A DNA stretch of 32,337 nt, taken from assembly GCA_001871685.1 (NCBI GenBank), contig MNVK01000044.1, forward strand, positions 1 through 32,337. The letters run 5' to 3'. How positions within the stretch are numbered: position 1 is the stretch's first letter; every line of letters begins with the position of its first letter. Both the position numbers and the translations under genes were made by a program. The stretch is from Nitrospirae bacterium CG1_02_44_142. GTDB taxonomy: Bacteria; Nitrospirota; Thermodesulfovibrionia; Thermodesulfovibrionales; UBA1546. This document shows positions 7,538 to 15,942 of this stretch, in pieces. The notes under the pieces are model-generated. The model was not told where the DNA came from. It did no database searches and saw only the letters and a program-made list of their open reading frames with translations.

Positions 7538-8203
7538 ATGATTGAAGTAAAGGGATTAAAAAAGTCTTTTTTCCTGCCTGCGGGCGAAGTCCAGGTTCTG
7601 CACGGCATAGACCTCTGCATAAGCGCAGGAGAAATGGCTGCAATAATCGGCGCATCGGGCGTAGGGAAAAGCACCCTTCTTCATATCCTTGGCACGCTGG
7701 ATAAACCAACATCAGGAAATGTCCTCTATGAAAACAGGGACGTATTTTCCCTGGACGATTATTCCCTTGCCGCTTTCAGAAATAAAGCAATAGGCTTTGT
7801 ATTTCAATTTCATCACCTTCTGCCTGAATTTACAGCATACGAAAACGTATTAATGCCGGGGCTGATAAGCATGGGGGCAGACTGCAAAGAAATTAAGGAA
7901 AGGGCGGAAATGCTGTTAGACGAGATGGGGTTATATGAAAGAAAGAACCATCGCCCGGGAGAACTCTCGGGCGGAGAGCAGCAGCGCGTTGCTGTTGCGC
8001 GGGCATTGATAAATGAGCCTAAAGTCGTATTCGCAGACGAACCCACAGGGAATCTTGACGCCCGTACAGGCGAAGAACTCTTCCGCATCCTGCTGCAGCT
8101 CAATGAAAAGAAGGGAATCACTTTTGTAATAGTAACGCATAACGAATCGCTCTCAAGACAGTGCCACAGGGTTCTTGAGATGGTTGACGGGAAATTCAGA
8201 TAA
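7538..8203 (+). CDS. lolD: Lipoprotein-releasing ABC transporter ATPase
   Basis: A 221-residue ATPase that powers lipoprotein release with the LolC/E-type permease encoded 48 nt upstream. Walker A is GASGVGKST (38-46), the Q-loop lies in FVFQFHHLLPEF, the signature is LSGGEQQR, Walker B is VVFADEPTGNLD, and the switch His lies in VTHNESL. The FHHLLPEFTAYENVLMP segment is characteristic of LolD rather than MacB. The start at 7538 gives a standard N-terminus MIEVKGLKKSF. Confidence 0.95.
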   Translation: MIEVKGLKKSFFLPAGEVQVLHGIDLCISAGEMAAIIGASGVGKSTLLHILGTLDKPTSGNVLYENRDVFSLDDYSLAAFRNKAIGFVFQFHHLLPEFTAYENVLMPGLISMGADCKEIKERAEMLLDEMGLYERKNHRPGELSGGEQQRVAVARALINEPKVVFADEPTGNLDARTGEELFRILLQLNEKKGITFVIVTHNESLSRQCHRVLEMVDGKFR

Positions 8204-8222
8204 AATTTTATTGAAAAACTTA

Positions 8223-8251
8223 TTGACAATATGTGTTGCGTCTGGTAGGAT
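8223..8251 (+). promoter_or_regulatory. Promoter for the SWIB gene
   Basis: TTGACA (8223-8228), a 17-nt spacer and TAGGAT (8246-8251) form a strong sigma-70 match. The predicted leader of about 60 nt contains a TTGATA...TATCAA inverted repeat and the palindrome at 8277-8293, then a strong AAGGAGG ribosome site. Confidence 0.6.
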
Positions 8252-8276
8252 TTTGATAGTTATTGATAGGTATCAA

Positions 8277-8293
8277 TCCCGATATTATCGGGA
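8277..8293. repeat. Palindrome TCCCGAT-ATT-ATCGGGA
   Basis: A perfect 7-bp inverted repeat with a 3-nt loop in the 5' leader of the SWIB gene. The same stem, with loop ATA, forms the variable arm of tRNA-Ser at 16065-16081. It may act as an mRNA leader hairpin. Confidence 0.55.
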
Positions 8294-8317
8294 AGAGTTA
8301 TAACAAGGAGGTAAGGT

Positions 8318-8662
8318 ATGGTTAAGAAAAAGGCAGCGAAAAAGAAAGCAGCAAAGAAAGTTGTAAAGAAGGTCGCAAAGAAAAAGGTTGTAAAAAAGGC
8401 TAAGACAAAGAGGAAACCCAATGCTGCGTTCATGAAACCCATGAATATCAGCGATGCACTGGCAGCAGTAGTCGGAAGCAAACCGCTTCCAAGAACAGAG
8501 GTTACCAAAAAACTGTGGCAGTACATCAAGAAGAACGGGCTTCAGGACAAAATCAACAGAAGGATGATAAATGCCGACGCAAATCTGAAGGCAGTATTCG
8601 GAGGCAAGGGCAAGGTTTCAATGTTTGAGATGACCAAGCTGGTCAATAAACATATGAGCTAA
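8318..8662 (+). CDS. SWIB/MDM2-domain protein with a histone H1-like tail
   Basis: A 114-residue small basic protein. Residues 1-33 are almost entirely Lys, Ala and Val in KKAAKK-type repeats, like histone H1 or chlamydial Hc1 tails and expected to bind DNA. Residues 38-113 are a SWIB/MDM2 domain (MNISDALAAVVGSKPLPRTE, LWQYIKKNGLQD, DANLKAVFGGKGKVSMFEM). Such fusions occur in several bacterial phyla and are presumed nucleoid-associated, but their role is not established. AAGGAGG gives a very strong start signal. It stands as a single-gene unit with its own promoter. Confidence 0.9.
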   Translation: MVKKKAAKKKAAKKVVKKVAKKKVVKKAKTKRKPNAAFMKPMNISDALAAVVGSKPLPRTEVTKKLWQYIKKNGLQDKINRRMINADANLKAVFGGKGKVSMFEMTKLVNKHMS

Positions 8663-8682
8663 GAAAGATTTATTTTTTAAGT

Positions 8683-8796
8683 GAGGCTCTTGCAAAAGTA
8701 CGGATTTAGCATTCTGAGCTTGTCTAAGGGTTCTGTTATTCTTCTACAAGCTCAGAATGACAGAAGGGTTTTTCCCAATACTTTTGCAAGAGCCTC
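8683..8796. repeat. Nested palindromic element downstream of SWIB
   Basis: An outer perfect 18-bp inverted repeat (GAGGCTCTTGCAAAAGTA, 8683-8700 and 8779-8796) encloses an inner perfect 14-bp inverted repeat (CATTCTGAGCTTGT, 8710-8723 and 8746-8759). There is no coding capacity. The inner sequence resembles the widespread GTCATTCTGAGCTTGT-type dispersed repeats of bacterial genomes. The outer repeats look like the ends of a small non-autonomous element (MITE). It may also end transcription from the SWIB gene. Confidence 0.75.
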
Positions 8797-8852
8797 AAAT
8801 TTTAATTCCGGTAAAAATCCTCTTCTCCGCAAGTCGGACGGGGCTGCGGCAA

Positions 8853-8882
8853 TTGCCTTCCCTAATCAAGAAATGCTAAAAT
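8853..8882 (+). promoter_or_regulatory. Candidate guaB promoter
   Basis: TTGCCT (8853-8858), an 18-nt spacer and TAAAAT (8877-8882) lie 36 nt upstream of the guaB ATG. The match is fair, and the leader shows no recognisable riboswitch. Confidence 0.4.
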
Positions 8883-8887
8883 GATAA

Positions 8888-10378
<1,491 letters not shown>

Positions 10379-11464
10379 TCACACGTTAAATCTGAAATTG
10401 ATTATATCCCCGTCTTTTACTGCGTAAGTTTTGCCCTCAAGCCTCAGCAGCCCCTTTTCACGCGCGGCAGACATGCTGCCGTTTGATATGAAAGCATCAA
10501 ATGATACAACCTCTGCCCTTATGAATCCGCGCTCAATGTCAGAATGAATCTTTCCAGCCGCCTTCTGGGCGTCTGTGCCTTTCTTTATTGTCCAGGCCCT
10601 GACCTCATCCTCTCCTGCGGTAAGAAATGAGATAAGTCCGAGGAGGTCGTACGAGACATGGATTAATCTGTTCAATGCAGGCTCCTGAATGCCGAGGTCC
10701 TTAAGAAATGCCTCCGCCTCTTCCGGAGATAACTGCGCAATCTCCATCTCAATCTTGCCGCAGAGGTTTAATACTTTTACCTGCCTGCCTTTGAAGAACT
10801 TCTGAAGTCCGGAAGTTGTTCCGGCAGTCTCTTCGGAATTCAAATCTTTTTCCGAAACATTTAAAACAATAACCACAGGCTTTATTGACATGAACTGGAG
10901 GTTTCTCATAGTCTTTTGCTCTTCCTCTGAGAATTCAATATCTCTGAGAGGCGTCTCCTTTTCAAGAACCTCTTTGCACTTTAAAAGAATCTTCTTTTCT
11001 GTCTCATCAGGCTTCTTGCCTCTCTTTTTCCCCTGCTCCATCCTTTCAAGCCGTTTTTCAACAAGTTCCAAATCTCCGAAAATCATCTCAAGCTCTACGG
11101 TCTCCGCATCGCGGGCGGGGTTTATATTTTCCAGCGGATGGACTATGGATTCATCCTCAAAACCTCTGACAACATGGACTACAGCGTCAACGTCTTTTAT
11201 CAGGTCAAAGACCTTTCTGTTCTGCTCAATATCGCCTTTTGTAATGCCGATATAATCAACATATTCTACTGTTGCATATGTAGTTTTCTTCGGCTTATAA
11301 ATCTCTGCCAGTTTTTCAATCCTTGAATCAGGGACTTTCACGACGCCGAGATGAGGCTCTGCCGTGAGAGTCGGATATACCGTTGTCTCAAGGTTTAGGC
11401 AGGTCAGGGCATTAAAGATTGTTGTCTTTCCTGAATTTGCAAGTCCTATAACAGCTATCTTCAT
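10379..11464 (-). CDS. ychF: YchF/OLA1-type nucleotide-binding protein
   Basis: A 361-residue Obg-superfamily P-loop protein. Walker A is GLANSGKT (7-14) where most YchF have GLPNVGKS, placing it in a variant subfamily. The G3-like region carries VEYVDYIG. The G4 position reads LNVSE instead of NKxD, consistent with the ATP preference known for the family. A coiled-coil arm (about 120-180) and a C-terminal TGS domain (RLEGKTYAVKDGDIINFRF) complete the architecture. It is the last gene of a ruvA-ruvB-ychF series, 4 nt after ruvB. YchF associates with ribosomes; its exact role is unsettled. Confidence 0.93.
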   Translation of the reverse strand: MKIAVIGLANSGKTTIFNALTCLNLETTVYPTLTAEPHLGVVKVPDSRIEKLAEIYKPKKTTYATVEYVDYIGITKGDIEQNRKVFDLIKDVDAVVHVVRGFEDESIVHPLENINPARDAETVELEMIFGDLELVEKRLERMEQGKKRGKKPDETEKKILLKCKEVLEKETPLRDIEFSEEEQKTMRNLQFMSIKPVVIVLNVSEKDLNSEETAGTTSGLQKFFKGRQVKVLNLCGKIEMEIAQLSPEEAEAFLKDLGIQEPALNRLIHVSYDLLGLISFLTAGEDEVRAWTIKKGTDAQKAAGKIHSDIERGFIRAEVVSFDAFISNGSMSAAREKGLLRLEGKTYAVKDGDIINFRFNV

Positions 11465-11468
11465 TATT

Positions 11469-12494
11469 TTAGAACAGCCCCTTAGGTATGCTTATACCAA
11501 GATGCTGATATGCATGTTTTGTGGCAAATCTGCCTCTCGGAGTTCTTTCAAGGAAACCCTCCTGCAGGAGATAAGGCTCATAGACGTCTTCTATTGTTTC
11601 TTTATCCTCTCTCAATGCCGCCGAAAGAGTATCCACACCAACAGGACCTCCTCCGAATTTCTCTATTATTATTGACAGAAGTTTCCTGTCTACATCGTCA
11701 AGCCCCTTTTCATCAACGTCAAGGGCCAGAAGAGAGTCCTTTGTTATCTTCAGGTCAATCGCCCCGTCTCCTTTCACCTGCGCAAAATCCCTTATCCTTC
11801 TGAGAAGCCTGTTTACAATCCTCGGCGTCCCCCGCGAGCGCAGTGCAATCTCAAGAGCTGCGTCATCCTTAATTTCTATACCCATAATCCCCGCAGACCT
11901 CAGCGCTATTTTTTTAAGCTCAGAGCGCCCATAAAATCCAAGCCTGTTTATTACGCCGAATCTGTCTCTTAAAGGCGAGGTAAGAAGTCCCGTCCTGGTT
12001 GTTGCGCCTATCAAGGTAAACTTTGGCAGGCTCAGTTTCAGGGTCCTGGCATTAGGCCCTTGCCCTATGATTATGTCAAGCTGATAATCCTCCATTGCGG
12101 GATAAAGAACCTCCTCCACTATCCTCGGGAGGCGGTGTATCTCGTCTATGAAGAGGATGTCAAAGTCTGACAGGTTTGTAAGTATTGCGGCGAGGTCTCC
12201 CGGCCTCTCAAGCACAGGCCCTGATGTGGACCTTATATTTACCTTAAGCTCGTTTGCGATTATTGTCGCAAGCGTTGTCTTGCCAAGCCCCGGAGGCCCG
12301 CAGAAAAGGACATGGTCTAAAGGCTCATTCCTCTGCCTGGCAGCAGTGATAAATACTCCGAGATTTTCTCTTATCTTTTCCTGCCCAATAAAATCGCTGA
12401 ATATCTTTGGCCGCAGATTAAGTTCATAGGTCAAGTCTTCTTCTTTAACAACAGGATTTACTGTCCTTTCAGGATTGTCGTCTTTACGAATCAT
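11469..12494 (-). CDS. ruvB: Holliday junction branch migration ATPase RuvB
   Basis: A 341-residue AAA+ motor that drives branch migration with RuvA. The RuvB-specific N-terminus ([15 protein letters not shown]), Walker [10 protein letters not shown] (66-74), Walker B LFIDEIHR, sensor 1 GATTRTG, arginine finger in SPLRDRFG and the C-terminal winged helix ([20 protein letters not shown]) are all present. An AAAGGT site precedes the ATG. It follows ruvA, with an 86-bp palindromic repeat filling most of the spacer. Confidence 0.98.
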   Translation of the reverse strand: MIRKDDNPERTVNPVVKEEDLTYELNLRPKIFSDFIGQEKIRENLGVFITAARQRNEPLDHVLFCGPPGLGKTTLATIIANELKVNIRSTSGPVLERPGDLAAILTNLSDFDILFIDEIHRLPRIVEEVLYPAMEDYQLDIIIGQGPNARTLKLSLPKFTLIGATTRTGLLTSPLRDRFGVINRLGFYGRSELKKIALRSAGIMGIEIKDDAALEIALRSRGTPRIVNRLLRRIRDFAQVKGDGAIDLKITKDSLLALDVDEKGLDDVDRKLLSIIIEKFGGGPVGVDTLSAALREDKETIEDVYEPYLLQEGFLERTPRGRFATKHAYQHLGISIPKGLF

Positions 12495-12515
12495 CGTTAC
12501 CTTTAATTTGCCTTT

Positions 12516-12601
12516 TTGTCATTGCGAGCGAAGCGTGGCAATCTTGTTGTTTGAGATTGCTTCGTCATCCCGAAAGCTTTCGGGATTCCTCGCAATGACA
12601 A
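12516..12601. repeat. Dispersed palindromic repeat (TTGTCATTGCGAG type) between ruvA and ruvB
   Basis: A perfect 13-bp terminal inverted repeat, TTGTCATTGCGAG (12516-12528) and CTCGCAATGACAA (12589-12601), bounds 86 bp. Inside are a second inverted pair (GCAATCT...AGATTGC) and the palindrome TCCCGAAAGCTTTCGGGA. The family is familiar from many bacterial genomes (GTCATTGCGAGCGAAGC). Here it interrupts the ruvA-ruvB operon spacer and would form a long hairpin in the mRNA. Confidence 0.85.
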
Positions 12602-12602
12602 T

Positions 12603-13190
12603 TTAATATTCTTCTTCACTATTGTTTCCTGTCAGATATTTTAAAGATTCTTTTAGCAAAGTTTCTATATCCTTATATCCTTTTTTATAAGCCGCCTCCA
12701 GCGACTCCATCGCCTCTGATTTTTTATAGCCGAGATTAACGAGCGCTGAAAGCGTATCTTCAAAAAGCCTGTCTCTAAATTGCTCTGCCCGGGGGAGCTT
12801 TTCCCTTAGTTCAAGTATTAACCTCTGCGCTGTTTTCTTGCCAAGCCCGGGTATCCGGCATAAGAGCGCAACATCCTCTTTTTCAATTGCATTTATGAAA
12901 TCATCATGCGCTATGCCTGAGAGAATGTTTAAGGCCATCTTCGGGCCTATGCCTGTTACGCCGAGAAGGGTTGTGAATATCCTTTTTTCATCCTCAGTGG
13001 TAAAGCCGTATAGATGGAGAGCGTCTTCACGGACATGAGTATAGATATGCAGGAAAACACTGCTGCCTTCTTCCGGAAAATTTGCGAGTACGCTTAAAGG
13101 GACATTTACCTGATAACCCACGCCGCCGACTTCCACGATAACATTATCCGGTCTCCTTGAAATGAGTTTTCCTCTTAATGAACCAATCAT
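12603..13190 (-). CDS. ruvA: Holliday junction-binding subunit RuvA
   Basis: A 195-residue protein that tetramerises on Holliday junctions and recruits RuvB. An OB fold spans about 1-62 (MIGSLRGKLISRRPDNVIVEVGGVGYQV). Two helix-hairpin-helix motifs follow (LLGVTGIGPKMALNIL and LCRIPGLGKKTAQRLIL). A flexible linker and domain III (ALVNLGYKKSEAMESLEAA) lie at the C-terminus. ruvC, often next to ruvA, is absent here; the upstream side is taken by the restriction cassette. No clear Shine-Dalgarno was seen. Confidence 0.96.
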   Translation of the reverse strand: MIGSLRGKLISRRPDNVIVEVGGVGYQVNVPLSVLANFPEEGSSVFLHIYTHVREDALHLYGFTTEDEKRIFTTLLGVTGIGPKMALNILSGIAHDDFINAIEKEDVALLCRIPGLGKKTAQRLILELREKLPRAEQFRDRLFEDTLSALVNLGYKKSEAMESLEAAYKKGYKDIETLLKESLKYLTGNNSEEEY

Positions 13191-13317
13191 AGCTTTGATT
13201 TTAACAGATAGCGCATTGTTTTATCCTTCCAACCCCGCCTGAAGCTCTGATTGAAAATCCTATTAGTTCTTTCCTCTCAAAGCCTTTAAAATAAAAAATT
13301 GGCGGTGCCTTTTGGTT

Positions 13318-13353
13318 AAAATCCGAACTTTTTTTGACGAAAATCCGGACTTT
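13318..13353. repeat. Direct repeat AAAATCCG(A/G)ACTTT
   Basis: Two copies of a 14-mer, AAAATCCGAACTTT at 13318-13331 and AAAATCCGGACTTT at 13340-13353, lie 22 nt apart in the non-coding stretch between ruvA and the left arm of the restriction cassette. No function is assigned. They could be protein-binding sites or remnants of the insertion event. Confidence 0.5.
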
Positions 13354-13374
13354 GAATTTTGATAATTTTTGCCC

Positions 13375-13442
13375 GCCCTCGCTTTCGCCGCTTCTTTTTT
13401 CGCCACCGCAATTTTTCGTGCCAGCAAAGCTGGCGCGCCGCC
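13375..13442. repeat. Left inverted arm of the restriction-modification cassette
   Basis: In order: GCCCTCGC (13375-13382), a 25-nt core containing CGCCACCGCAATTTTTCGT (to 13419), a hairpin GCCAGC-AAA-GCTGGC (13420-13434) and GCGCCGCC (13435-13442). The same order occurs inverted at 15943-15999. It ends at the stop codon of the truncated methyltransferase. Confidence 0.75.
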
Positions 13443-13834
13443 TATTTCTTTTCGGGTTTTCTCATTATAAACAAATACTTAAAACCTCTCAAGTAAAAAT
13501 TATATTGCCTTGCTCTATTGTGCCAAACTCCCGTGTTTGATGTTTGATTATGTCTCGTTAGACAAATAATGTCCATTGGCTCAAAATATTTTTCCAATCT
13601 CTGCCACATTAAAAATCCAACTGCTGTAAATTTCTTTTTAATCCATTGGTCGGCAATAACCCAACCCATTACTTTGCCGGGCTTCAAAATTCTTGCAATT
13701 TCAGAAGCGGTTTTTTCTAATTCGTCGTAAAATTCTGCTTTCTCGCAAGAAATTTTGCCTATACATTTTTCATCATCTGAATACTTGATATTATCCGAGT
13801 ATGGCGAATCAATAAAAACAAAATCAACAGAAAT
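13442..13834 (-). pseudogene. Truncated DNA methyltransferase, C-terminal part
   Basis: An open frame without a start codon, bounded upstream by TAG at 13835-13837. It begins VDFVFIDSPYSDNIKYSD, which contains the catalytic motif IV (DSPY), followed by a KPGKVMGWVIADQW strand and C-terminal FKYLFIMRKP. This resembles site-specific SAM-dependent DNA methyltransferases of the group reading THPPYW-IIKYSD. The SAM-binding motif I that should precede motif IV is missing, so the fragment should be inactive. It overlaps the 3' end of the preceding ORF out of frame, as if a deletion joined the two. Confidence 0.7.
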
Positions 13835-14126
13835 CTAATCGCTGGACATCTTCGTTGGTCAATCCATATTTCTTTAACATTTGTTCATTCCTCAAAAACG
13901 CTCCCCGTTCCTGATGATCATTTTCTGGGTGAAAATCAATAATTGAATCTGCATAACTGGATAATAATGCTTTCCAATCCTCTTTACTAATTTTTTCAAC
14001 CTTAATGCGCAACTCCCATTCTTTAATAAATTCCAATAATCTTTCTGTTGCCTCCACGTTGTCTAAAGAAAAAATGGCGTCGCTTGGATTTAATCCTACA
14101 GATTTTAATATTTTTGTTGCGTTCAT
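13824..14126 (-). CDS. Unknown 100-residue protein of the restriction cassette
   Basis: Not recognised. An acidic, mostly helical, soluble-looking protein (MNATKILKSVGLNPSDAIF at the start) with no signal peptide or membrane segment. Its ATG is 6 nt after the HNH gene stop, with GGGAG inside the end of that gene, so it is likely cotranslated with it. The last residues (LTNEDVQRLDFC) cross the apparent deletion junction with the methyltransferase fragment, so the true C-terminus may have been lost. It could be a third restriction component or a bystander gene. Confidence 0.5.
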   Translation of the reverse strand: MNATKILKSVGLNPSDAIFSLDNVEATERLLEFIKEWELRIKVEKISKEDWKALLSSYADSIIDFHPENDHQERGAFLRNEQMLKKYGLTNEDVQRLDFC

Positions 14127-14132
14127 AGTTTT

Positions 14133-14720
14133 TTATTTCTCCCAAATTATATGACAGTTAATATTGTGTTTTTCATAGTCTTTCAACACATCAGCGCAAA
14201 AATCTATCAATTCCTTATTTTTTTCACTTTTGGCCAATTCATATAATCGAATAAACATCTTCTTTCCTGTTTCAGTTTGCTTGAGATGTTTTTTTACAAA
14301 ATTGTGTTGTGCACATAAGGTTTGTCCGTTTTCAACTACTGCTTTTCCACCTTCATATCTTGATTTAATGTGATCAACTTGTAATTCAATCCCGTCCTCT
14401 CTGCCTCGTCCGCACTGGACACATTTATAGCCGTCTCGTTTTAAAATAAATTCTTTTTGTTCAGGCGTAAAATCCTCCAGTTCTCGTTGATTAACCGCTT
14501 CCGGGTCATAGCGATAAATTCCTTTTTTAACTTTTATCAAAAACCCCACTTCGTGCAAGTTTCTAATTGACCGCCAAGTGTCTCGCGGCTTTTTATTGTA
14601 AAGTCTTTTATATTTTGCCTCAACCCAATCTACAACTGGGCCGTGTGTCATATCCTGTTTTGGATGTGCCTTAAAATATTCAATAAGTAAATCTCGTATT
14701 GATTTGTTTTTCTTTTTCAT
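14133..14720 (-). CDS. HNH endonuclease with winged-helix N-terminus (probable restriction enzyme)
   Basis: A 195-residue protein. Residues 1-75 look like a winged helix (IRDLLIEYFKAHP, then TWRSIRNLHEVGFLIKVKKG). Residues 95-150 are an HNH nuclease: zinc-type CVQCG (Cys100, Cys103), DHI (Asp116-His117), Asn131, Cys136 and HN at 139-140. It follows the methyltransferase by 8 nt, the usual arrangement of a type II system, so it is the likely nuclease. ATG at 14720 is chosen; the frame extends upstream over the methyltransferase end. Base composition is clearly AT-richer than the flanking housekeeping genes. The recognition site is unknown. Confidence 0.8.
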   Translation of the reverse strand: MKKKNKSIRDLLIEYFKAHPKQDMTHGPVVDWVEAKYKRLYNKKPRDTWRSIRNLHEVGFLIKVKKGIYRYDPEAVNQRELEDFTPEQKEFILKRDGYKCVQCGRGREDGIELQVDHIKSRYEGGKAVVENGQTLCAQHNFVKKHLKQTETGKKMFIRLYELAKSEKNKELIDFCADVLKDYEKHNINCHIIWEK

Positions 14721-14728
14721 AGTTGTTA

Positions 14729-15565
14729 TTAAGTTAATAAATTTGTTTGATCTATTTTTGCCTCTGTCCGTAATCGTTTGATTGCTATATCGCAATAATC
14801 TTTATCAATATCAACACCGATTCCTTTTCTATTGTGTAAATATGAAGCGATAAGCGTTGAACCGCTTCCCAAAAATGGATCTAAAACCGTATCGCCGATA
14901 TAACTAAATAATTTTATACAGCGTTTTGGTAATTCAATCGGGAATGGCGCAGGGTGTCCGCCCGCCCCTTTTTTACTTTGGCCGTTGAAAGTCCAAATTC
15001 CATTTGTCCAGTCCATAAATTCTTGTTTTGTAATATCGTTTTTTCTGCTTCCACTAGTTTTTTTCCAGCTATCTTTATACAAAACCAAAATCAATTCAAC
15101 CGGAGCAATAACATAAGGGGCAGAAGCGGACATAAACGAACCCCAGGCGGTGCGGCGAGAAATATTTCCCTCGTTCCAAATAATTGTTGAGTGATATTTC
15201 CAGCCAATATCTTTTGCGATTTTTGTAATATCCGCTCCAACTGATTTTTGGCCGCCTTTGTTTTTATCAAGTGGGATATTTAGTAAAAATCGCCCCTCCT
15301 TTTTTGCTAAGTCAAAACATTTTTTGATCCATTTTTGAGTAAATTCTAAATAATCCTCGTAAGTTAAATTGTCGGCATGTGAATTGTAATGAATATCAAC
15401 ATTGTAAGGCGGAGAAGTAACAATCAAATCAACGGAGCTTTCCGGGATAGCAGTAATTTTCAAAAAATCTTCATTGAAAATTGAAATTTTGTCATTTTCA
15501 AAATATGGCTTTTTTACTTCGCCAACTGGTTTTATATTCTGTTTTGCGGACATTGTGTTTTGCAT
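14729..15565 (-). CDS. Site-specific DNA methyltransferase (beta-type motif order)
   Basis: A 278-residue SAM-dependent enzyme. Motif IV TSPPYNVDIHY (Tyr54) comes first and the SAM-binding motif I DPFLGSGS (229-236) comes last, the beta-class order shared by N4-cytosine and some N6-adenine enzymes. GHPAPFPIELPKRCI precedes motif I as usual. SPPY rather than DPPY leans toward N4-cytosine, but this is not decisive. It lies 5 nt after the controller gene and 8 nt before the HNH nuclease. ATG 15553 is an alternative start. It presumably protects the host against the HNH nuclease. Confidence 0.9.
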   Translation of the reverse strand: MQNTMSAKQNIKPVGEVKKPYFENDKISIFNEDFLKITAIPESSVDLIVTSPPYNVDIHYNSHADNLTYEDYLEFTQKWIKKCFDLAKKEGRFLLNIPLDKNKGGQKSVGADITKIAKDIGWKYHSTIIWNEGNISRRTAWGSFMSASAPYVIAPVELILVLYKDSWKKTSGSRKNDITKQEFMDWTNGIWTFNGQSKKGAGGHPAPFPIELPKRCIKLFSYIGDTVLDPFLGSGSTLIASYLHNRKGIGVDIDKDYCDIAIKRLRTEAKIDQTNLLT

Positions 15566-15570
15566 AAAGA

Positions 15571-15789
15571 TTATTTGATTAAATCATCTACCTTAACACC
15601 TAACGCGTTGGCGATTTTTGATAAGGTATCAATTGTTGGATTTTTAATTGTTCCCGATTCAATTTTAATAACAGTGTTATAGGCGACATCTGCCATTTTT
15701 GACAACCTATCCTGCGAAACACCCTTTTTATTTCGGGCTTTTTTTATGTTTTCCGATATTGTTGATATTTCGTTTGACTTGCTTGCCAT
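15571..15789 (-). CDS. XRE-family regulator, probable R-M controller (C protein)
   Basis: A 72-residue helix-turn-helix protein (ISENIKKARNKKGVSQDRLSK, then YNTVIKIESGTIKNPTIDTL), the size of C proteins that time restriction-modification expression. It is the first gene of the cassette. Tandem TATAAT boxes (15804-15809 and 15798-15803 on the minus strand) end 8 nt before the ATG, implying a leaderless transcript as in several known C genes. A palindrome overlaps the -35 region, as expected for autoregulation. Confidence 0.75.
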   Translation of the reverse strand: MASKSNEISTISENIKKARNKKGVSQDRLSKMADVAYNTVIKIESGTIKNPTIDTLSKIANALGVKVDDLIK

Positions 15790-15821
15790 AAAATACTATT
15801 ATAATTATAAGGTTATGTTGT

Positions 15822-15834
15822 GGGATTAAGTCCC
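15822..15834 (-). promoter_or_regulatory. Candidate C-box operator
   Basis: GGGACTTAATCCC on the minus strand is a near-palindrome with a GACT half-site, centred about 39 nt upstream of the controller ATG and overlapping the -35 region of its promoter. C proteins of type II systems bind GACT/AGTC-type boxes in this position. Assignment is by position and resemblance only. Confidence 0.4.
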
Positions 15835-15883
15835 AATCCTTACTATAATGATACTAAATTATTATAAACTTGGCAAGCAAAAT

Positions 15884-15940
15884 AAAGGGAGTAAATCTGT
15901 TGTGTGCGCACGGGTGGGCGGGGCAAACACAACCTCCTTT
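15884..15940. other. Long-stem structure beside the right cassette arm
   Basis: AAAGGGAG (15884-15891) and GTTGTGT (15899-15905) pair with the continuous ACACAACCTCCTTT (15927-15940), giving about 14 bp with a one-sided 7-nt bulge and a G-rich loop (GGGTGGGCGGGG). It lies between the controller promoter and the inverted arm. It could be a small RNA, a protein-binding site or part of the element end. Confidence 0.45.
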
Positions 15941-15942
15941 CT

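Noticed and set aside
8260-8529. Minus-strand ORF rich in Phe and Ala
   Set aside because: It is the antisense image of the Lys/Ala-rich tail of the SWIB protein.
13191-13374. Possible duplicate of the tRNA-Ser 3' end marking an attachment site
   Set aside because: No stretch matching the tRNA-Ser 3' half was found next to ruvA, so classical integrase-type integration is not supported.
13420-13442. Hairpin in the left cassette arm as a rho-independent terminator
   Set aside because: The stem is good but neither strand has a following T run of the required kind; it fits better as part of the inverted arm.
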